From Codonopsis lanceolata (lineage: Eukaryota; Streptophyta; Magnoliopsida; Asterales; Campanulaceae), in the NCBI GenBank assembly GCA_013146195.2, contig CM028377.1, positions 104,747,547-104,811,546 of the forward strand: a stretch of DNA of 64,000 bases, written 5' to 3'. The notes below the pieces were generated by a model. The model saw only the letters and a program-made list of their open reading frames with translations. It was not told the origin of the DNA and made no database searches. A program made the position numbers and the translations under genes. This document shows positions 1 through 11,879 of the stretch, piece after piece (positions within the stretch are counted from its first letter, which is position 1; the number at the start of each line of letters is the position of its first letter).

Positions 1-466
1 GAGCATCGGGATTTACGATTGTAAAATAGTGCATCATAATTCCAAATAGGTGCATCGAGATACAAAAACAATGCATCGTGATTAAATTTCTCCCTCTATC
101 GGGATGCAAAAACAACGCATCGCAATTCCAATTGGAGCTTCGGCGTGAAAAAGATCTCATTGACACTTGCACTATATATCTCACCTAAGGGCTAAGACTC
201 CGGTCTTCCAATCAAATCAAAAAGGAGTTTGCCCCAAATCCAATTTTCACCTTCTTCTTTCTTCTCATCTCTCTCTCTCTCTCTAAAAATTGCTTACTTT
301 AAATCTTCTCACATCTTCAAATGACACTCTCAACAAATCCAGCCATAAATACCCCATTAATGCCTCACTTTGTGCTCCAAATCTTGTCACCTGGAATCAG
401 TCACTCCCTCTCACCAAACCCCAATCCATGCTCAAAATTTCAAGCTCAGTGGCTATCCATTTCGGT
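1..466. other. Intergenic, no gene seen
   Basis: No convincing coding sequence. The first 140 bases repeat short TGCATCG-like motifs at irregular spacing. A CT microsatellite lies near 268-284. The small open frames here have no recognisable domain. Confidence 0.5.
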
Positions 467-670
467 TGTAATACACCATCCCACATTGGGTAGGTATGAA
501 AATTGTGTTAGATTTAAAAGGTGGTCACACACTACCTCTGGACACCAACATCATCCATGAACTTTTGGGTCGGCTTGTGGTGGGTTTGATGACCCAATGT
601 ATTGCGTGCTCAGTAAGTCAATGTGTTAGCTACACGTAGCGAACCGAGCTCTCGGGCTCGAGGCGTTACA
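467..670 (+). repeat. 5' LTR of TRIM
   Basis: Begins TGTAATAC and ends GCGTTACA. It is followed after two bases by the tRNA primer site. It matches 826-1030 along its whole length. Confidence 0.8.
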
Positions 671-672
671 AA

Positions 673-695
673 TGATATCAGAGCGGGTCCCGATC
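673..695 (+). promoter_or_regulatory. TRIM primer binding site (initiator Met tRNA)
   Basis: The stretch starting TGATATCAGAGCGGGT resembles the complement of the plant initiator methionine tRNA 3' end (TGGTATCAGAGC...), with the match continuing to CGATC. This is where reverse transcription would be primed. Confidence 0.8.
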
Positions 696-825
696 AAAAA
701 TGTGTGAACAAAGTGTTGTGCGGGCCAAAGTGCTACACCTCGGAAGGTGTGAGCCACCTCTTGAATCCTTCATCGCCCGGGGTACGATTCGACCTTGACG
801 AAGACGTCAAGTAAGTGGGGGAGAT

Positions 826-1030
826 TGTAATACTCCATTTCACATTGGGTAAAGTGTGGAAATTGTGTTAAATTTATAAAATGGTCACACATTACCTCTA
901 GGCACCAACATCATCCATGGACTTTTGGATCGGCTTGTGATGAACCTGATGACCTAAGGTGTTGTGTGCTCAGTGGATCAGTATGTGAGTTATACGTAGC
1001 AGACCGGGCTCTCGGGCTCGGAACGTTATA
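826..1030 (+). repeat. 3' LTR of TRIM
   Basis: Second copy of the terminal repeat, directly after the purine tract. It ends AACGTTATA at the junction with unique sequence. Confidence 0.8.
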
Positions 1031-1911
1031 TGGGCCTTCTCCAAAACCCTCAAATCGGAGCAGAAGCTTAATGGATGAAAAGTATAAAGAGAAAAAATGG
1101 TTAACGAAGTTTCAAATTGGGATTTACTAGAAAGAGAAGAAATGGTTAATGAAGTTTCAAATTGGGGAAGAGGGAACCATTTGATTTCGATAGAGCTTGA
1201 CACGAAAGAGAAGGCATCTAGTTTGCGATCATAGAATTTACGATTCTTTTTTCCAAACTTTTGCACATGATGGCATTTTCAAACGAAAATTATAGAAGTG
1301 TCCTATTGAAGTTAAAAAAAAAATAGGGGACAAAGCAGGTTGACAATTTTGAAAAGTACATCGACATGCAATTATTCCATTTTTTTGCCATGAGATTTTA
1401 CGAAATATTGCGGATCAGTCGATCTTTTCAAAGTTTTTGACCGTTTTACATTCCCAAATTTTTTTGTAATCGAAAAAAGACACTTCATACATTGCAATGC
1501 AAAAAATCATACATCACTGATACATCATTTGTACATAGTGATACATGAAAGCATCTTTTTTTGTGCATCACCGACGTGACATCTTTTTCCAGTTATGAAA
1601 AAATATAGGAATGTAAAGCTGGTGGAAAATTATACTGAGTAGACCTGTCCGAATTTCTCACAAAATTTCAACCAACGAAATTTTTTCTTTATAATCCAAA
1701 ACCAGTTGCATCACCCTCGCTAATCACAATCCGTTGTAGTTTGCTCTTCCCTACCTTATTCACATCAATAATGATAGAATCTGTACCCAACCTCAGAACT
1801 ATGTATAATGGTACAAGTCGGAATCGTAAGTGGTACAAGTCGGAATCGTAAGTGGAGCTACTGCCTAACTTTGTCGTATAATCGTATTATTTACACTCAT
1901 TTACAAGTCTC
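1031..1911. other. Intergenic, no gene seen
   Basis: No supported gene. A short imperfect tandem duplication (about 45-bp offset, near 1090-1165) repeats an ATGGTTAAYGAAGTTTCAAA motif. Several TACATCA/TACATAG-like motifs cluster at 1505-1560. Confidence 0.5.
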
Positions 1912-2025
1912 GTATATTCTGTCCAAACGTCTCGTGATTAGTGGCGGACCCAAAAATAAATTTTACTTGTATATTCTACCCAAACGTCTCGTGATTAGTG
2001 GCGGAGCCAGAAATAAATTTTAGCG
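1912..2025. repeat. 57-bp tandem duplication
   Basis: Two copies of about 57 bp (1912-1968, 1969-2025). Each contains the target-site motif CTCGTGAT followed by the left end of the adjacent hAT MITE, so target and MITE end were duplicated together after insertion. Confidence 0.75.
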
Positions 2026-2151
2026 GTGTCACAAACTTTAACTATTACATAAAAATTAAACGGTGTCATTTTGTAGTATAAAATTTAAAAAAAAAAATTT
2101 ACTTCAGCAGGGCACTTGCCTTCTAAAGTCTGAAGGGTGCGTCCGCCCCTG
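1996..2151. mobile_element. hAT-type MITE
   Basis: The element begins TAGTGGCGGAGCC and ends GTCCGCCCCTG, which are imperfect inverted termini. It is bounded by the 8-bp direct repeat CTCGTGAT at 1988-1995 and 2152-2159. An 8-bp target duplication and CAGGGGCGGA-like termini are typical of hAT elements. It is 156 bp and non-coding. Confidence 0.8.
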
Positions 2152-3819
2152 CTCGTGATGGTAAAGTAAAGCTCGACTAATACTTTAGCTCCAACTTTAC
2201 GAATTTACACACGCGACACTTAAAACACTGTTGTTTTACCGCTACTATACCAACACAAAAACACTCGGCACTGCCCCAGCAAAACAACAACCAATGGAGA
2301 TCAACTTGTATGGCATGTTTTCAACTAGTCAGTTTCAAGCAGCAAAAACAGAAAATGGGGAAATCACGACACGAGAACTATGCCGACTGCAATCTCAGGA
2401 GAAAAAAAAATAAAGATGAGAACAAGTACAAGCCACTACTATTATGTACAATAACAAATTGAACGACTATAAGAACCAGTCAACCAAGCTGAAGCAAAAA
2501 AAAGTAAGCAGAAAGAAAAAGGCAGAGCAGAAAATGTATTATGTGCTTGGAAAATAAGTTCTAAATGCAACTGATAAAAAGAATAGACCTTTCATTCATT
2601 CGGTGGTTTTCATTTGCAACGCATAGTTGATCACGGAACTACACAGGCAAGTAAATCAAAAATGTACATTAACAGAATACAAGATGCCAGAACGTACCTA
2701 CCTGATGCCTCATAATACTTTCGCACCTCTCAGTGTGTACATGAGGCAGAGGATTGAAACACACTAATGCAGAGGGAGACTTGAAAGTTTTCAAGCAGCT
2801 GCAAAAGAAGGATAATATGAGTACCGATATGTATACAGATCGAGCTTCTATGTGCGTGTGTCGTGTATAAGAGAGAGAGAGAGAGAGAGAGCTTTCATGA
2901 AGGTGTACATATAAATAACAAAGTCTTTTGGATACAGAAGTGCAAAGTTGGCAGGCAGTATCTGGTCAAAGATTCTCAAATGTGTTGCAGCTGGTGTCAA
3001 GATTAATGATGTTGTAACGGGGATAGTGACAAGACTAAAAGCAACTAAAATATTATTGACATGATATGCTATCACCAGCTCGATACAATCACACTTGCCT
3101 CTGATCTTTTGTAAGAAAATGCCATAGTTATATATTCTGTCAGTGAGAGCTCAATGGCTCTATAATAGCACCATGAGATAACAAGTCTTACAATAATAGA
3201 TATCAAGTCAAAGAAACAAACTAGTTTTAAGGTTACTTTTAAGGATATCAACAATAAACTAATGAAACAATATCATACAGGTTCTAAGTCATGGCATCAT
3301 AATCTGATAAAAATGCGATTTGAAAGATTTATCACAAAAAAATTGGCCCATAAGGTGTTGAAGACTTTTGGTAGAAAATTAATTTCAACAGTGGGCCATA
3401 AGTTAATACCTTGTTCGCATGCTCACGGAGAAAACTCTTGTAAGGAGGTAGTTTCAAACATCAGTGCAAGAGACATGTATTTTTACTACCTTGGTACCAC
3501 TTTTTTTCCAGACTGATAAGACCATTTGAATCTCTGAACCCATCTTCTCTAACCAGTCCATATAAAATTTAGGACCTCATACCAATAATTCAACAACAGA
3601 AGTATTTTAGTCGTGCCAATGCACCAAATAGTACCATAAAGCTGAAATTAGGGATTACAATATCGATTGTTTAAAATAATTATATTCATTGTAAAATTAT
3701 AGATTACTTAGAGACCAGAATAGTAGAATACCAAGTCAAGGTTGCTGAATAATCAAATAACAGCACATGCCTTTGAAGTTTGAACATGATTCTTTCCTCC
3801 CAACTGCCAAGCTGGCTGT

Positions 3820-4045
3820 GGAAAGTTTGAGTGGAAAGATGAATTGTTTATAGTTTGTACATGTGAGTGGCCGTCACCCGAAGAATGAGCAAAAAAGACC
3901 TTTCGAAGTCTAATGATGGCTTATCTGATTGACTGGTGAGATTATGAATGAGGCTTTGGAAGATTGAGAGGAAGTTTGAGTGGAAGGATGAATTGTTTAT
4001 AGCTTCAGTCCTTAGGGAGATTATGGCTTTGGAAGATTGAGAGGA
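3820..4045. repeat. Interleaved direct repeats
   Basis: The motif GTTTGAGTGGAAAGATGAAT recurs with one change about 150 bp later. GGCTTTGGAAGATTGAGAGG also occurs twice about 70 bp apart. This suggests overlapping small duplications. Confidence 0.6.
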
Positions 4046-5960
4046 AGTCTTCAGTAGGGAGGGCTTCATATAACGCATTCGGTCTCTCTTTCGGTCTTTA
4101 TCAGTTGCGAGTTGCAAGTCCTTTTTTCACTTCATTTGATCCTGATTCAAAATAAGATCGGACAAGGCCTTCATTACTTCCTCTCTTAAGAAAGTCTATT
4201 TTTAGACATCTCAATTCCACATCAAAAGCTGAACTGTCCTCACTTGAGAAGTCAGATTATATACATAGAAAAAGAGTTCAAACTGAAGAAAAGCTCCTTT
4301 TAAAATCATTCTTTTTAGCTGTCTACTTTCAACACCAGTTACCGGCCCTCTTTTAAGAGAAAGCAAATTCACAATCAATAAGGATAACGGAGATTATCTC
4401 TATTCTGAGAGCAATCCACAGACTCACCAAGACTCATGATAAAATGAGTTCATATCAGTGCAATTCTATTCTTGGCACTTGGCCCTTCAGTCATTGTCTT
4501 TGCTAGGGAAAGCTGGAAGGAATTATAGCTGCTCTACACTTGAAGCTAGTTGCTGGCATGGCCAGGATAGGACACATACTGTACTCAATGACCATACAAC
4601 CAAACAGAAGCATCTGCTTGAGCGACCTAGATGAATCTTTTTTCCCCATTATATACTGGCTAGATCATGTCTATTAATCCCCAAGCAACTCTATAACTGC
4701 TGTCCATGGCCTTGCCTTACATTAAGCATTGCGGTAGATGTTCATAGTATCACTCTAATTAAAAGTAACAGAAGAAAATAAACTATGGGAAGAAGGGAGT
4801 TTAATCATCATAAGCCTGCTCGGTTCTTAATTCAATTCTGCCTGTTGCATCAGCACAGTTTCCATCGTAAGACAACATAACATGTATTTTTTTATTTTAT
4901 TTTTATAAATAACTAAACAACATAACATGCATTCACGAGGTTTAAAGAAAATCTCCTCCAATCATGACAAGCAATGCTGCAAATGTACCCTGAATGCAAC
5001 ACAACAAATCAACAATAAATATATATATATATATATATAAACAACTCTCAGGATTGAGTCACTAGTTCAGGGTTTAAGACATTTTAATTTAACATATGGT
5101 CATCTTGGAAAAGAATGTGTGGGAATGAGTTCATTTACTCCAAGACATACAACACAGTATCAAACGGAAAAATATCATAGGATTTTCAACAGGCTACAAT
5201 TAAGTTCATTCATATTATTTTACCTTTTTCTTGAATAGAAAAAGAATATCTATGTCAGAAGGACAACTTTGCCAATACTAAAATAATTCCTACTCTTTAA
5301 CTGAAGTTGGAAAAAATAATTGAAACATATATTGAGCTATGCACCAGCAAGTGAAACCTTCCACAAGCCAAATGCTGCAATATATCTTGCAATTACCCCA
5401 ATGTGTTTCAAAATATGGTAATAGCACATATGCCCTGGAGTACACTGCAACATCTACAATAAATAGCCACTATGTTCACACTTCAACTTCAACATGTTCA
5501 ATGGTTTTAGAAGAGAGCCCATTATGGCAGTATCCTGCATTATGCACCTTAGGATGGAAGAGTGATGATACATGGGGATCCCTCCTAGAGATTTATGGCT
5601 CATAAACAAATGCTATTGCATTGATTCACCTTTTCCAACTTTAACAGCCTAGAATAAGGTTCAATCTTGCAGCCATTCATGGCCTGCATTAATAAGTTTC
5701 CATCTCATGCACATATCAATTTTAACACCCAAACTGTCATATCTAAAAGATAAAAAGCTCTAGTCAAGTTCAGTTTGTAGTTGTCTTCCACAGTTTTGAT
5801 GTTTTTCTCTCTATCAAATGTATATACAGACATCTATATAACCTCAGAGACTGCTTCAGCAGGTTCCATGTCTACTAAGAGATCTTGTGTTCAATGGTAT
5901 GGGACAAATATTCAATCTACCTCAATTCAAACATGAACAGGTATGAGGGATGTGAATCAT

Positions 5961-6136
5961 GTGATGGATTAGCCATGACCTCCACAAGGTTCTAAAATGC
6001 ACACTTCTAGGGTGAGGCAGCATGAAAGAGCTTGCCAAAACTGGCTTTGTGATGGATTAGCCTTGACCTCCACAAGGTTCTAAAATGCACACTTCTAAGG
6101 TGAGGCAGCATGAAAGAGTTTGCCAAAACTGGCTTT
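5961..6136. repeat. 88-bp tandem duplication
   Basis: Two near-identical 88-bp units, each containing GATGGATTAGCC and CTTGCCAAAACTGGCTTT. A partial third unit (ACTTGCCAAAACTGGCTTTT) follows to about 6170. Confidence 0.8.
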
Positions 6137-7631
6137 GGCAACATGCAAGAACTTGCCAAAACTGGCTTTTGAATCCTTCAAGGTGTGTATATTTAACCAC
6201 ACACAAAAATATATCATTGTTTTCTTGATTGTCCTTTGCTATGGCTCGCCCCTTTTTACACAAACAAATTTGTATCCTTGCATGTAAATGTGAACAAATC
6301 CTTTAAGCAATCAAGTCATTCCAAGAAACACGACAAAAAAACATCCCAGACATTTAGAAAAAACTGGAACAACGGCTGCATTGAGTTGAGTTGCTCCATG
6401 CAAATGCACATAGCACAATTTGATATACCGTTAACCATCCCACAAGTTGTTTGCTGTTATTCCTAAATCAAATCACAGGCCACAAACAAATTATCTAATC
6501 TACAATTGCCAGTCTGAAGGCAATGGAGGGAACCTCTTTCTGGTTACCAAAAATACATCAGCTTGTGTATACAGGAGGCCTCCAATTGAAGATTTAAAGA
6601 GCACATAATATAATGATCTTCAGACTGACACTTAAAAACACAGTCGATGCTGTCAAGCCTGAGAACACCAACACCAGACCTACTTTTTGGTCCCTTCATA
6701 ACGTGATACTGACTACGACAAATGACCTACAGTTTGCTTTGATGATGTTGATGGCAGGGATGGAGGCAGCATAAGACCAACAGGGGTCGTGGCTCCTCCA
6801 CCTCTTTGAGTAGTCTGTGAGCATGTAGTATTTATGGCTATGATTTAAGGGTGAATTAAGATAGTGGCTCCTGTGTAAGTATAGGAAGTATAAGTCAAAG
6901 AGAAGAGAGCAAATGATTGAACAACAAGGGAGATGTGCAAAAAGGTTTTGAATAAGAATTAAATTTTCATGCAGTAGCGGTGTAAAATCTATTTTACACA
7001 AGCAACATTGGGATCACTACACGTAGGCAACCAAAATCTAAAAATAAAAGACAACAATTATGATTGACACGTGTCATGATCCAAGGGCCGCTTTGGTAAA
7101 AAAGATTCTACATCACCATTGGATGAAAATTTTACTCTTTGAATAATCTTTTTGGAAAGTTATATACTACTAGTAAATTAGTAATAGTTGCTCTATCAGT
7201 TTTTAGCTACTTGCTCCGTTAATACTCCATTTGTCTTTAAAAATCACATTTCTAAACTCAAAGCTTCAAATTTCTATAATTTAAAAAGAAAAATCAAAGA
7301 TATGATATTTATCTTATATGCCATAAAAAAATAAAGGCTTAAATCGCAATTTCGTCACCCTACTATTTCACTTTTTGCAATATGATGACTACAATTTTTT
7401 TTCTATTCAATCATTATACTTGGTTTGGACATTCAATACAATAATGTCATTTCCGTCATTATCTTGGATGGAAATAGTTAAAAAGACTAAAATACGCTCT
7501 GAGCATAGGGTGACCAATTTGCAATTTAAAACCACAACTAAAGCACAGACCACTAAGTCTTTTGAACGAACGTGGCGCAGGAGACGCAGGTGCAATCTCC
7601 CATCTAACTGCACTCATCTCAAAGGATAAAG

Positions 7632-7852
7632 ATGTCGATCTCAAAGCTCGCTTGCTCTTACGCTTGTTTGGCTCTCTTTGATGATGGAATCCCCATTACC
7701 GTTGAAAAAATGGTGAAGGCAGCCGGCGTGAATGTGGAATCATACTGCCAAGCCTATTTGCTAAGATCGCCAAGAAGAGGAACGTTGAGGATCTAATCAC
7801 AAATGTTGGGGCTGGTGGTGGTGCTGCTGCGATTGCCATTTGCCTAATCAAA
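7632..7852 (+). pseudogene. Captured 60S acidic ribosomal protein P1 fragment
   Basis: The frame from the ATG at 7632 reads MSISKLACSYACLALFDDG, then VKAAGVNVESY, a clear match to the N-terminal helices of the ribosomal stalk protein P1. After VESY a one-base loss in the expected Trp codon shifts the frame. The alternative frame continues as AKIAKKRNVEDLI and NVGAGGGAA, the P1 hinge. The acidic C-terminus (EESDDDMGFSLFD-type tail) is missing, and the sequence stops at the nested hAT insertion. In a working gene P1 binds the stalk base and recruits elongation factors; this copy cannot. It starts just after the left TIR, so the MULE carries it. Confidence 0.85.
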
Positions 7853-7860
7853 ATGTTAGG

Positions 7861-8684
7861 CATAGTTGTCAAAGTCGAGAGGCGCCAAAAAGGCGATAGG
7901 TCCAAATTTGGGGTGAGAGGCGAGGCGCTAAAAAGGCGCTCACAGAAAAAATACGAAGGAAAAATACATAAAATACATATAACATACAAATATCAACAAA
8001 ACATGTTATAAATGAGCATGATGCATGAAACTAAGTTCTAACATAGTATAAATGATGAAATTTTGTGCTAGTTTAAATTCCAAGTAATATAATAAATAGT
8101 TAAGCAACCAAAGAAAATAAGGTTTTTTAAAAAAGTAAAGTAAAATCCAAAAAACAAAATGTAAAAAACAAATAATCTCAAATCCCAAATTAAAAATATA
8201 ATAAATAATAAATAAAATGCCTAAAAATGAAAGGAAAATAATCCCTAAGTAGTGATATAAGATGGAGCAGCACAGCACATTAGCAAAAAAAAAACTTAAG
8301 TGGGGGAAAAAATAAAATAAACAAAAGAAATTACAAAATCAGGCTTAATCTCCCCCAACCAACAAACCAACCACGGGAAGAAATTCGCAAGGAGCCGATG
8401 ACCACGTCTGTGACACTCCGGCAAGAAAATTCCGACGTCGACACGTGAGGCTGATTCCGGTGTCCTCACTCCTCCGGCAACGGCGAAAGCCCAGATGAGT
8501 AGAGACGAAGCCATCTATACTCTTAGATTTCATTAACATTTAATATTGAAGGCTAGATTTGGAATGGAAATTTTCAAATCTATGCCAAAAGTTATCACCC
8601 GCCTTGCCCAGCTCTCTACAGGCGACAAACCCTCGCCTCGCCTCTCGCCTTAAGCGCCAAAGGCGAGCGCCTTTGACAACTATG
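7861..8684. mobile_element. hAT element nested in Pack-MULE 1
   Basis: Perfect 14-bp inverted termini CATAGTTGTCAAAG and CTTTGACAACTATG, with the 8-bp target duplication ATGTTAGG at 7853-7860 and 8685-8692. Interior sequence near both ends is rich in GGCGC/AGGCGAG motifs. No transposase is visible, so it is non-autonomous. It is younger than the MULE it interrupts. Confidence 0.9.
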
Positions 8685-8692
8685 ATGTTAGG

Positions 8693-9410
8693 TATTCCCT
8701 CAGCTCTCAAATTTCCCCCTTCTAGTTCCCGAAGTTCATCTCTTCGTTAACACTCTCCAATCCATCCCGCTCTCAAGTGTTCACCGATGACATTTCCGAT
8801 ACCAATTTGATCATCCCAAACCTAGATTTGTTCGACCGCGGGAGCCAAGTAAATTTCGTAAATTTCGTGATGAATTTATTCCATCAGCACGTTGAGCAAT
8901 CATCACCGCGTGTAATTTTAGAGAACAATATGGATCGGTGGTTTGGGGAGGTTTGAATAAGTTCAAAGTGGATCTTGATATAGGATTAGGGTTAGGGTTT
9001 GCTAGAGATGTTGATCGTAATGATGAGAAGATTGATGAGATTTCTGGGTTTATGGTTGCGGATTGTAGTGACAAGTTTCTTGTGTTTAGCAGGAGGGTGG
9101 AGGGGTGGTACTGTACAGTATCAGATTCGGGCGAGTCTTCTACTGTTTTCGGAGGTCCGGAAAATTTCATGGGTGGTTTGCGAGTTGCTGATATCGAATC
9201 GTATTTGGAGGAGGTGGACGGGAACGAGAAGAGCTTTGATAACGAGAATGTGTGCAATGATGATGCAAGCCTTCGACTTTCTTGGGATGCGTTTCAGTTG
9301 GACAATAATGATAATATTAGGGAGAATGGAAATGAAGATTTCTTTCCTAATGTTGACATTGGAGCAATAGGTGTTGTCATGGTTGAAGATTGGTTGATAA
9401 TGTGGGCAAG
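8693..9410 (+). pseudogene. Captured fragment resembling the acidic N-terminal part of a RING-type E3 ligase
   Basis: Two frames joined by a shift near 8940 give a continuous gene-like text. The first holds NLDLFDRGSQVNFV and MNLFHQHVEQS; the second (from 8938) holds VDLDIGLGLGF, SGFMVADC, DSGESSTVFGGPE and ASLRLSWDAFQLD. From memory of the family, this order resembles the region before the RING finger of a plant RING-H2 E3 group. No RING Cys/His cluster is present; the right TIR begins soon after. Codon-like composition contrasts with the AT-rich surroundings. The identification is tentative, but host origin and loss of frame are clear. Confidence 0.5.
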
Positions 9411-9589
9411 GGTATTTTCGGGTTTCTACAAATGTTTTAAACTTTCCATCCAAAATATTGGATGGAGTGATCAAAGTGCTATGTGTTGCCAAGTACAATG
9501 ATTAAATAGAAAGAAAAAAATGTAGAGTCATCATATTGCAAAAAATGAAAAAGTAGGGTGACCAAATTGCGATTTAAGCCAAAAATAAA

Positions 9590-10857
9590 AAACTGAAGTG
9601 CAATCTAACAAAGATATAAAAAAAAACAAAAATACAAAATAAAAAAGTTTAACTTGCAGCCTGCAACTTTTTTTAGAATGAAGGTTGTATATTTTACAAG
9701 CTAATTGAGTATACTCATTTGTACAGTCATAGTTTTTATGGTTTCACTTTCTTTTCCCCTTTTAAACTATTGTCTCAATCCCATAAAAAGAATCATGAGC
9801 TTGTGCTTGCTCTTTTTGATTTGTTTCATTTCCAAATAAGAGTCACACTTTTCATTATGTTTTTCACTTTTTTACTTTCTTCCCAAAACAGAATATGGTT
9901 CACCTCAAATAAAATGTTATCTTAAGTCTAATAAAGAACATATATGAAAGTACAAGTAGGCCATCAAAACCATTGACTTTCAATATATTTACATATGACT
10001 ACTTATTGATATGGAAGAAATACTAGAGTAGAAATGATGTTCCTCGTAATAATACAAAGAGCTAGTCTATCTTACTATGTACTGGCGGTCTAGTAGAGTT
10101 TATAGTAGAATTTATATTTATCAAGGGCAACCCTCACAAAAAGAAACATAGGGCAACCATATTCATACTTTTTTTAAGAAAAAGAAAAGCGAATTGTATG
10201 CTTTATGACTAAACATTTATACAATCTACTTTTGGCCCCATGAAGACGAATTTCTGGCTTTGCCCCTGGTTGATTGGTAAAATTGGATACAGTTTTATGC
10301 ACACTCCTAGGACTATCAACTTGCTGAGAACAACATTTTTTATTTTTTATTTTTTTACTCACCAACTACTAAGAAAATGAAGTAAGCAAACATTGGAAGG
10401 GGAGTAAAGAACAAAGTTCACCATTCATAATTCAGACGAATAAAATATACAGTAGGAAGCAACTCTAAAACAAAGAATTATGATAACTTTTGATGCTTGT
10501 CTGCATCAAATTTACAAATACAATACAGAAAGTTACCTCTTCTACACATTGGGCTCCTCAAAAGTGTCATCAGAGGATGAAATATATAGGATACATGATG
10601 AGAATTCAAAACTTTTGCCTAAGCTCAAGGAAACTTGATTTTCCTGAAGCACTGCATTCTCCAGCCAAAATCGATCAATTGAGTGCTCATTTTTTTCCGG
10701 TTAACCAAAGCCAACTGAAAAGACAGGAAGTGACCCGCCTTCACCCCCTTCTCGGCTCCTTGCATTCAAAACTTTTACCTCAGTTCAAGTGTTTTAGACT
10801 AGACATTCACTGGATCAATCTGTTTGCTTTCCGGCAAAATTGACCAATTTGGGGATT
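9590..10857. other. Intergenic, no gene seen
   Basis: AT-rich sequence up to the assembly gap. Short open frames have no recognisable domain. Confidence 0.5.
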
Positions 10858-10957
10858 NNNNNNNNNNNNNNNNNNNNNNNNNNNNNNNNNNNNNNNNNNN
10901 NNNNNNNNNNNNNNNNNNNNNNNNNNNNNNNNNNNNNNNNNNNNNNNNNNNNNNNNN
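10858..10957. other. Assembly gap (100 N)
   Basis: Exactly 100 unknown bases, the usual placeholder for a scaffold join of unknown size. Order and distance across it are not established by the sequence. Confidence 0.99.
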
Positions 10958-11329
10958 TCACTTAACTCTTCAAGCCAACTAAGTCACATCTCAAGCTCTT
11001 ATATTACATTTTCATCCACCTTGCCTTATCCTGTCTTAACATGTTTAAGAAACGGATGATACACATACACATTCAAAAGTCCTTTCTCTAAGAAAAAGAA
11101 AAATTACATTCGCATGCTTGTATCTTTTGCTTGCATCTTTCTACTGCATCTTATCAGGTCTTCCGCTGCATCGGCCTATGAATGTTCTGCCAGCATCTCA
11201 CCAAGGATCACCTCCCAAAGATCCTCCACAGCATCATCAAAAGTGACAAAAGGTGAAGTTCATATCCCCAGCAGATCAGCCGGCAAATGGGGAGAAAAGC
11301 CAGAAAAATCAGCAGCAAAGCAAAAAGAG

Positions 11330-11640
11330 AAATTTCACCAAAGGTCGAAATAGCAACAAAAGAAAATTTTCCAGTTGAAGCAGGAAAATGAAGCAAAAAG
11401 AAGAAATTTCCAGCTAAGGCCAGAAATTGTAGCAGCAAAAGGGAAAAGATTTTCGGCAAAAGCCGGAACTGCAGCAGAACAAAATCCCCAGCAAGTGCAG
11501 CAAAAAACAGAAGAAAACATCATAAAAATAGCAAGTGCAGCAAAAGCAGCAACAGCAACAGAAATCGCACAAGCAGCAGCAACAGAAATCGCACAAGCAA
11601 CAGCAACAGAAATCGCAAAAGCAGCAGCAACGGTAAGAAA
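11330..11640. repeat. Low-complexity A/G/C-rich repeats in retroelement 3' region
   Basis: Imperfect units containing TTTCCAG...GGAAA-like text (11370-11410) correspond to the array at 18236-20050 in the other arm. A 24-bp repeat built on GCAACAGAAATCGCACAAGC follows (about 11548-11632). The open frames here, rich in Ala, Lys and Gln, are translated repeats, not a protein family I know. Confidence 0.6.
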
Positions 11641-11879
11641 AGGTAAGTATTCTACCCCCTTTCTGTGCATCAATAGCTGTGTTGGAAAACTTTCCTTTAA
11701 GTACACACAACCCCAGATTAGAGGAAATGTTTTCTTCTCCGGCGAAGGCAGCGTTCCTAAAGAGACATTTCATACCGCATCAGATGCATCACAACACTTG
11801 ATAATTACCTTTGCAGCACTCGTTCGATAAGCCTTGCAGCACTAGCATTACAACACATACATCACGACATTCCGTCTTT

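Larger units (their letters stand above)
467..1030 (+). mobile_element. TRIM retrotransposon (miniature LTR element)
   Basis: Two direct repeats of about 205 bp (467-670 and 826-1030) start with TGTAATAC and end in GTTACA or GTTATA. They flank only 155 bp of internal DNA. A primer binding site follows the first repeat and a purine tract (AAGTGGGGGAGA, 813-824) precedes the second. This is the layout of a terminal-repeat retrotransposon in miniature: non-coding and dependent on enzymes made elsewhere. The two LTRs differ at many sites, so the insertion is old. No clean 5-bp target duplication is visible. Confidence 0.85.
2160..7326. other. Long intergenic stretch, no gene supported
   Basis: About 5 kb with only short open frames lacking recognisable domains, and no exon series that I could join. 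It contains a GA microsatellite (2874-2890), a TA run near 5020-5038, scrambled direct repeats at 3820-4045 and an 88-bp tandem duplication at 5961-6136. Distal UTRs or introns of a gene cannot be excluded. Confidence 0.4.
7336..9580. mobile_element. Pack-MULE 1 (Mutator-like, carries host gene pieces)
   Basis: Long terminal inverted repeats of roughly 110-160 bp begin GGCTTAAATCGCAATTT at both ends. A 9-bp target duplication AAAAATAAA flanks the element (7327-7335 and 9581-9589), the length typical of Mutator. No transposase is present. The interior carries a ribosomal P1 gene piece and a second piece resembling a RING-type E3 ligase, and a hAT element is nested inside. A non-autonomous MULE with captured gene fragments is a Pack-MULE. 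Its terminal sequence is related to the element at 18370-19798. Confidence 0.88.

Noticed and set aside
3262..3516. 84-codon open frame in the long intergenic stretch
   Set aside because: Ordinary length for chance in this composition, with no domain or splice context.
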